Positions 5,532 through 7,729 of a DNA stretch of 7,729 nucleotides are shown in pieces. The translations under genes and the position numbers were made by a program. This stretch comes from Candidatus Methanomethylophilaceae archaeon (GTDB lineage Archaea; Thermoplasmatota; Thermoplasmata; Methanomassiliicoccales; Methanomethylophilaceae), in NCBI GenBank assembly GCA_017475875.1, contig JAFVET010000120.1:1-7729 (forward strand). The letters are read 5' to 3'. The notes under the pieces were generated by a model that saw only the letters and a list, made by a program, of their open reading frames with translations, had not been told where the DNA came from and ran no database searches. The number at the start of each line of letters is the position of its first letter. Within the stretch, counting starts at the first letter, position 1.

Positions 5532-6740
5532 TCAGCCGAACATGTTCGCCGGAGGCTTGGAGCTCTTGGCGGAACGATTTTCCGTGACCTTGACCTTGGC
5601 GTCCTCGAAATCCTGAGGCATGATGGTCTCACGGTTGTCCCTTATCGCGAGCATTCCCGCTTCGGTGCATATGCTCTTGATCTCGGCTCCGGAAAGTCCC
5701 TCGGAAATGGATGCCAGGTGGGGGATCGAGACATCTTCGGAGACGTTCATGTGGGCGAGGTGGATCTTGAATATCTGGTTCCTTCCCTCTACGTCCGGAA
5801 GTCCCACATCGATGATACGGTCGAACCTGCCGGGTCTCAGGAGCGCGTCGTCGAGGATGTCGGGCCTGTTGGTCGCACCGATGATCTTCACGTTGCTCAT
5901 CGGGGTGAAACCGTCGAGCTCGGAGAGAAGCTGCATCAGGGTCCTCTGGACCTCCCTGTCTCCTGAAGTGGAGACGTCGAGACGCTTGGCACCGATGGAA
6001 TCGAGTTCGTCGAGGAAGATGATGGTGGGCGCCTTCTGCTTAGCTAGGTCGAACAGCTCCCTCACCAGACGGGAACCCTCTCCGATGTATTTCTGGACCA
6101 GTTCCGAACCTACCATGCGGATGAAGGTCGCCTCCGTGGCGTTCGCGACCGCCTTGGCCATCATCGTCTTACCGGTTCCAGGTGGTCCTACGAGAAGCAC
6201 TCCCTTCGGAGGCTCGATACCGACCTTGGCGTAGAGTTCAGGTCTCAGCAAAGGATCCTCCACGGCTTCGCGGAGTTCCAGCATCTGTGCCTTGAGGCCT
6301 CCGATGTCGTCGTAGGTGACGTTCGGCTTGTCGATGATCTCCGCTCCGGAGACCATCGGGTCAACCGGCGTAGGTAGGACGTCCATCACCGCGAACGTCT
6401 GTTTGTTGAGCGAAACCCTCGATCCGACGATGAGGTCTTCCGGTTTGATGTAATCTGATACAGAAACGACGAAGTCGGGTCCGGTGGAACTCTTGATGAC
6501 GACCCTGTTGTTGGGAAGGATGTCCCTCAGGGTACCTATGATCAGCGGCGGGCTCTGGATCCTTTCCAGTTGGCTCTTGAGTCTGGCCGTCTCCTTCTGG
6601 AGTCTGAAGAATTCAGATTCGAAATAGCGTTTGTCGGCCTCGCAGTTGCGCAGGTCCTCCATCAGCCTGACGTTCCGTTCCTCGAGCTGGGACAGCTGCT
6701 CCTTCAGCTCGTACGCATCCATTACGCTGGCCTCGGTCAT
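5532..6740 (-). CDS. pan: Proteasome-activating nucleotidase (PAN)
   Basis: A 402-residue AAA ATPase that forms a hexameric ring, unfolds substrates and feeds them into the 20S proteasome. The N-terminal coiled coil (about 8-62) ends at the conserved proline pair P64-P65, followed by the OB domain (66-123). The AAA domain shows Walker A GPPGTGKT (185-192), the pore loop K217-YIGEG-222, Walker B IIFLDELD with D244-E245, sensor ATNRPD (289-294) and arginine fingers in LLRPGRFDR (300-308). The C-terminus reads ANMFG, so the hydrophobic-Tyr-X docking motif appears as Met-Phe-Gly. The ATG at 6740 is preferred; M7 at 6722 would also keep the coiled coil. Length and domain order are normal for PAN, and no proteasome gene lies in the window. 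Confidence 0.97.
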   Translation of the reverse strand: MTEASVMDAYELKEQLSQLEERNVRLMEDLRNCEADKRYFESEFFRLQKETARLKSQLERIQSPPLIIGTLRDILPNNRVVIKSSTGPDFVVSVSDYIKPEDLIVGSRVSLNKQTFAVMDVLPTPVDPMVSGAEIIDKPNVTYDDIGGLKAQMLELREAVEDPLLRPELYAKVGIEPPKGVLLVGPPGTGKTMMAKAVANATEATFIRMVGSELVQKYIGEGSRLVRELFDLAKQKAPTIIFLDELDSIGAKRLDVSTSGDREVQRTLMQLLSELDGFTPMSNVKIIGATNRPDILDDALLRPGRFDRIIDVGLPDVEGRNQIFKIHLAHMNVSEDVSIPHLASISEGLSGAEIKSICTEAGMLAIRDNRETIMPQDFEDAKVKVTENRSAKSSKPPANMFG

Positions 6741-6767
6741 CTTGATCCAAATACGGTTAACCTCCCA

Positions 6768-6779
6768 TTAAATATTATA
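6768..6779 (-). promoter_or_regulatory. Promoter of pan
   Basis: On the minus strand TATAATATTTAA lies about 30 bases before the ATG at 6740, which predicts a leader of 10 bases or fewer. A GGGAGG (6766-6761) just after the box would then lie outside the mRNA. A palindrome GGTTAACC (6755-6762) sits between the box and the expected start and could be an operator. Confidence 0.5.
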
Positions 6780-6846
6780 CTATGCGTCGGAACCACCGTC
6801 CGTGACCGGCCGAAACCGTGTTTTGGACCGCTGGCACGATGGAGAA

Positions 6847-6857
6847 CGTTATTAACG
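6847..6857 (+). promoter_or_regulatory. TATA-like dyad before the DHH phosphoesterase gene
   Basis: CGTTATTAACG is a perfect dyad with a central T and contains TTATTAA, centred about 25 bases before the ATG at 6877. This predicts a leaderless transcript. The rest of the 136-base gap to pan (6741-6876) holds only the two opposed promoters as far as I can see. Confidence 0.4.
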
Positions 6858-6876
6858 GGGTGGTTATCAGTCACCC

Positions 6877-7729
6877 ATGCTCAGAAGGATCGTGGAGCTC
6901 CTGACCCCCGGAGACAACCTGTTCATCGTGCACGGCAACGCGGACATGGACGCCATCGGTACCGCGTACGCCCTCGCCGAGGCGTTTCCGAAATCGGACA
7001 TCTACGCTCCGGACGGCATCGACCGTGTTTCCAAGACGGTCATCGAGAAACTCGGGATATCCGTGTCCGAGTCCTGCGACCCGTCGTCGTACCGCCTGGT
7101 GGTCGTGGTGGACACGTCGTCGCCGGGGCAGTTGGGGGAGGGGATGGTCTTGCCCGACAATCTCCTGGTGATCGACCACCACCATCAGGGTGGGAAATGG
7201 GGTGACTGCGAGTGTTACTGCGACCCCGACCGCATATCGTGCTGCGAGATAGCCCTTGACCTGATCGACGAGGCGGGTTTGGAAATAAACCGCACCCAGG
7301 CCCTGATGCTGCTTGGCGGGATGCTCACCGACAGCGGCAGGTTCCAGTTCGCGAAACCGGAGACGCTCCGTGCGTTCTCCTCCGTCATGGAACGTGGCGG
7401 GGTGTGCATGGACGAGGTTTTCGACCTGGTCGAGAACGATGTGACGGTGTCGGAGAGGATAGCGGTGCTGAACGCGATGTCGCGCGTGAGGACCGAGCGC
7501 GTCGGCAACATGATAGTGGCGATCTCGTTCGGGTCGAGCTTCGAGGCTTCCTCGTGCAAGGCGATACAGAACGCCGGAGCGGACGTGGTGTTCGTGGGTT
7601 CCCAGAGGAGCGACGAGTTCAGGATAAGTTCGCGTGCGACCCAGGATGCCGTCCGCAGGGGCGTGAGCCTCGGATCGATCTTGAACTCACTCGGGACCGA
7701 GACCGGTACCGACGGCGGAGGTCACGACG
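6877..7729 (+). CDS. DHH-DHHA1 family phosphoesterase (3' end outside window)
   Basis: An open frame of 284 codons that is still open at the right edge. DHH proteins are manganese-dependent phosphodiesterases that cleave short oligonucleotides, cyclic dinucleotides or related phosphoesters. The motifs appear in order: H19-GNADMDAIG-28 (motif I), D79-TSSPGQL (motif II), D100-HHHQ-104 (motif III) and T151-DSGRF-156 (motif IV). A DHHA1 substrate-binding domain follows and its GGGHD signature falls at the last codons visible, so only a short C-terminal part is missing. The layout matches the stand-alone NrnA/RecJ-like group rather than a full RecJ. The ATG at 6877 has a TATA-like box at the leaderless distance and no good Shine-Dalgarno. 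It diverges from pan; a functional link is not implied. Confidence 0.94.
   Translation, partial: MLRRIVELLTPGDNLFIVHGNADMDAIGTAYALAEAFPKSDIYAPDGIDRVSKTVIEKLGISVSESCDPSSYRLVVVVDTSSPGQLGEGMVLPDNLLVIDHHHQGGKWGDCECYCDPDRISCCEIALDLIDEAGLEINRTQALMLLGGMLTDSGRFQFAKPETLRAFSSVMERGGVCMDEVFDLVENDVTVSERIAVLNAMSRVRTERVGNMIVAISFGSSFEASSCKAIQNAGADVVFVGSQRSDEFRISSRATQDAVRRGVSLGSILNSLGTETGTDGGGHD

Noticed and set aside
6750..6766. ATT at 6752 as the pan start, eight bases after GGAGG
   Set aside because: The TATA position predicts transcription starting after the GGAGG, ATT starts are rare, and the ATG at 6740 gives a normal N-terminus.
1..7729. CRISPR array, tRNA or rRNA genes, intact insertion sequence
   Set aside because: No regularly spaced direct repeats, tRNA folds or rRNA stretches were seen, and no complete transposase gene is present.

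Overview
The window is archaeal. It encodes ribosomal protein S6e, the gamma subunit of initiation factor aIF2, a proteasome-activating nucleotidase (PAN), a PIN-domain protein and a DHH phosphoesterase. Several genes start about 25 bases after TATA-like boxes with little or no leader. Third codon positions are GC-rich and AGG is a common arginine codon. Together with the DUF234-type ATPase and an unusual cysteine-rich ferredoxin, this fits a Thermoplasmatota lineage such as Methanomassiliicoccales. That placement is inference from gene style, not from a marker comparison.

Layout. Positions 1-140 hold the 3' end of an open frame with a hydrophobic C-terminus, perhaps a transposase remnant. 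Positions 53-412 are dense in hairpins and dyads. They include a TATA box enclosed in a dyad (209-225), a candidate structured small RNA (about 241-366) and an AT-rich promoter flanked by two matching dyads (367-412). Next comes a 505-residue protein that joins an AAA/STAND ATPase, a winged helix and a PD-(D/E)XK-like DUF234 domain (415-1932). Its last part is again hairpin-rich, and its stop codon lies inside the TATA box of the next gene.

From 1967 to 3967 lies a compact housekeeping operon: rps6e, aIF2 gamma (overlapping by one base) and a PIN-domain protein (4-base gap), closed by a T-run terminator. A cyclophilin gene on the minus strand (3988-4467) converges on it. A divergent gene (4563-5396) encodes a ferredoxin-like protein with three cysteine clusters. 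That gene converges on pan (5532-6740, minus). A DHH-DHHA1 phosphoesterase (6877 onward) diverges from pan and runs off the window.

How it fits together. The right-hand 5.7 kb is ordinary archaeal core biology: translation initiation, protein folding, regulated proteolysis and nucleotide or RNA turnover. The left 1.9 kb looks like an accessory module placed directly upstream of the rps6e promoter: a structured RNA candidate, a dyad-rich promoter and a DNA-binding ATPase with a nuclease-like fold. It is the most interesting part of the window.
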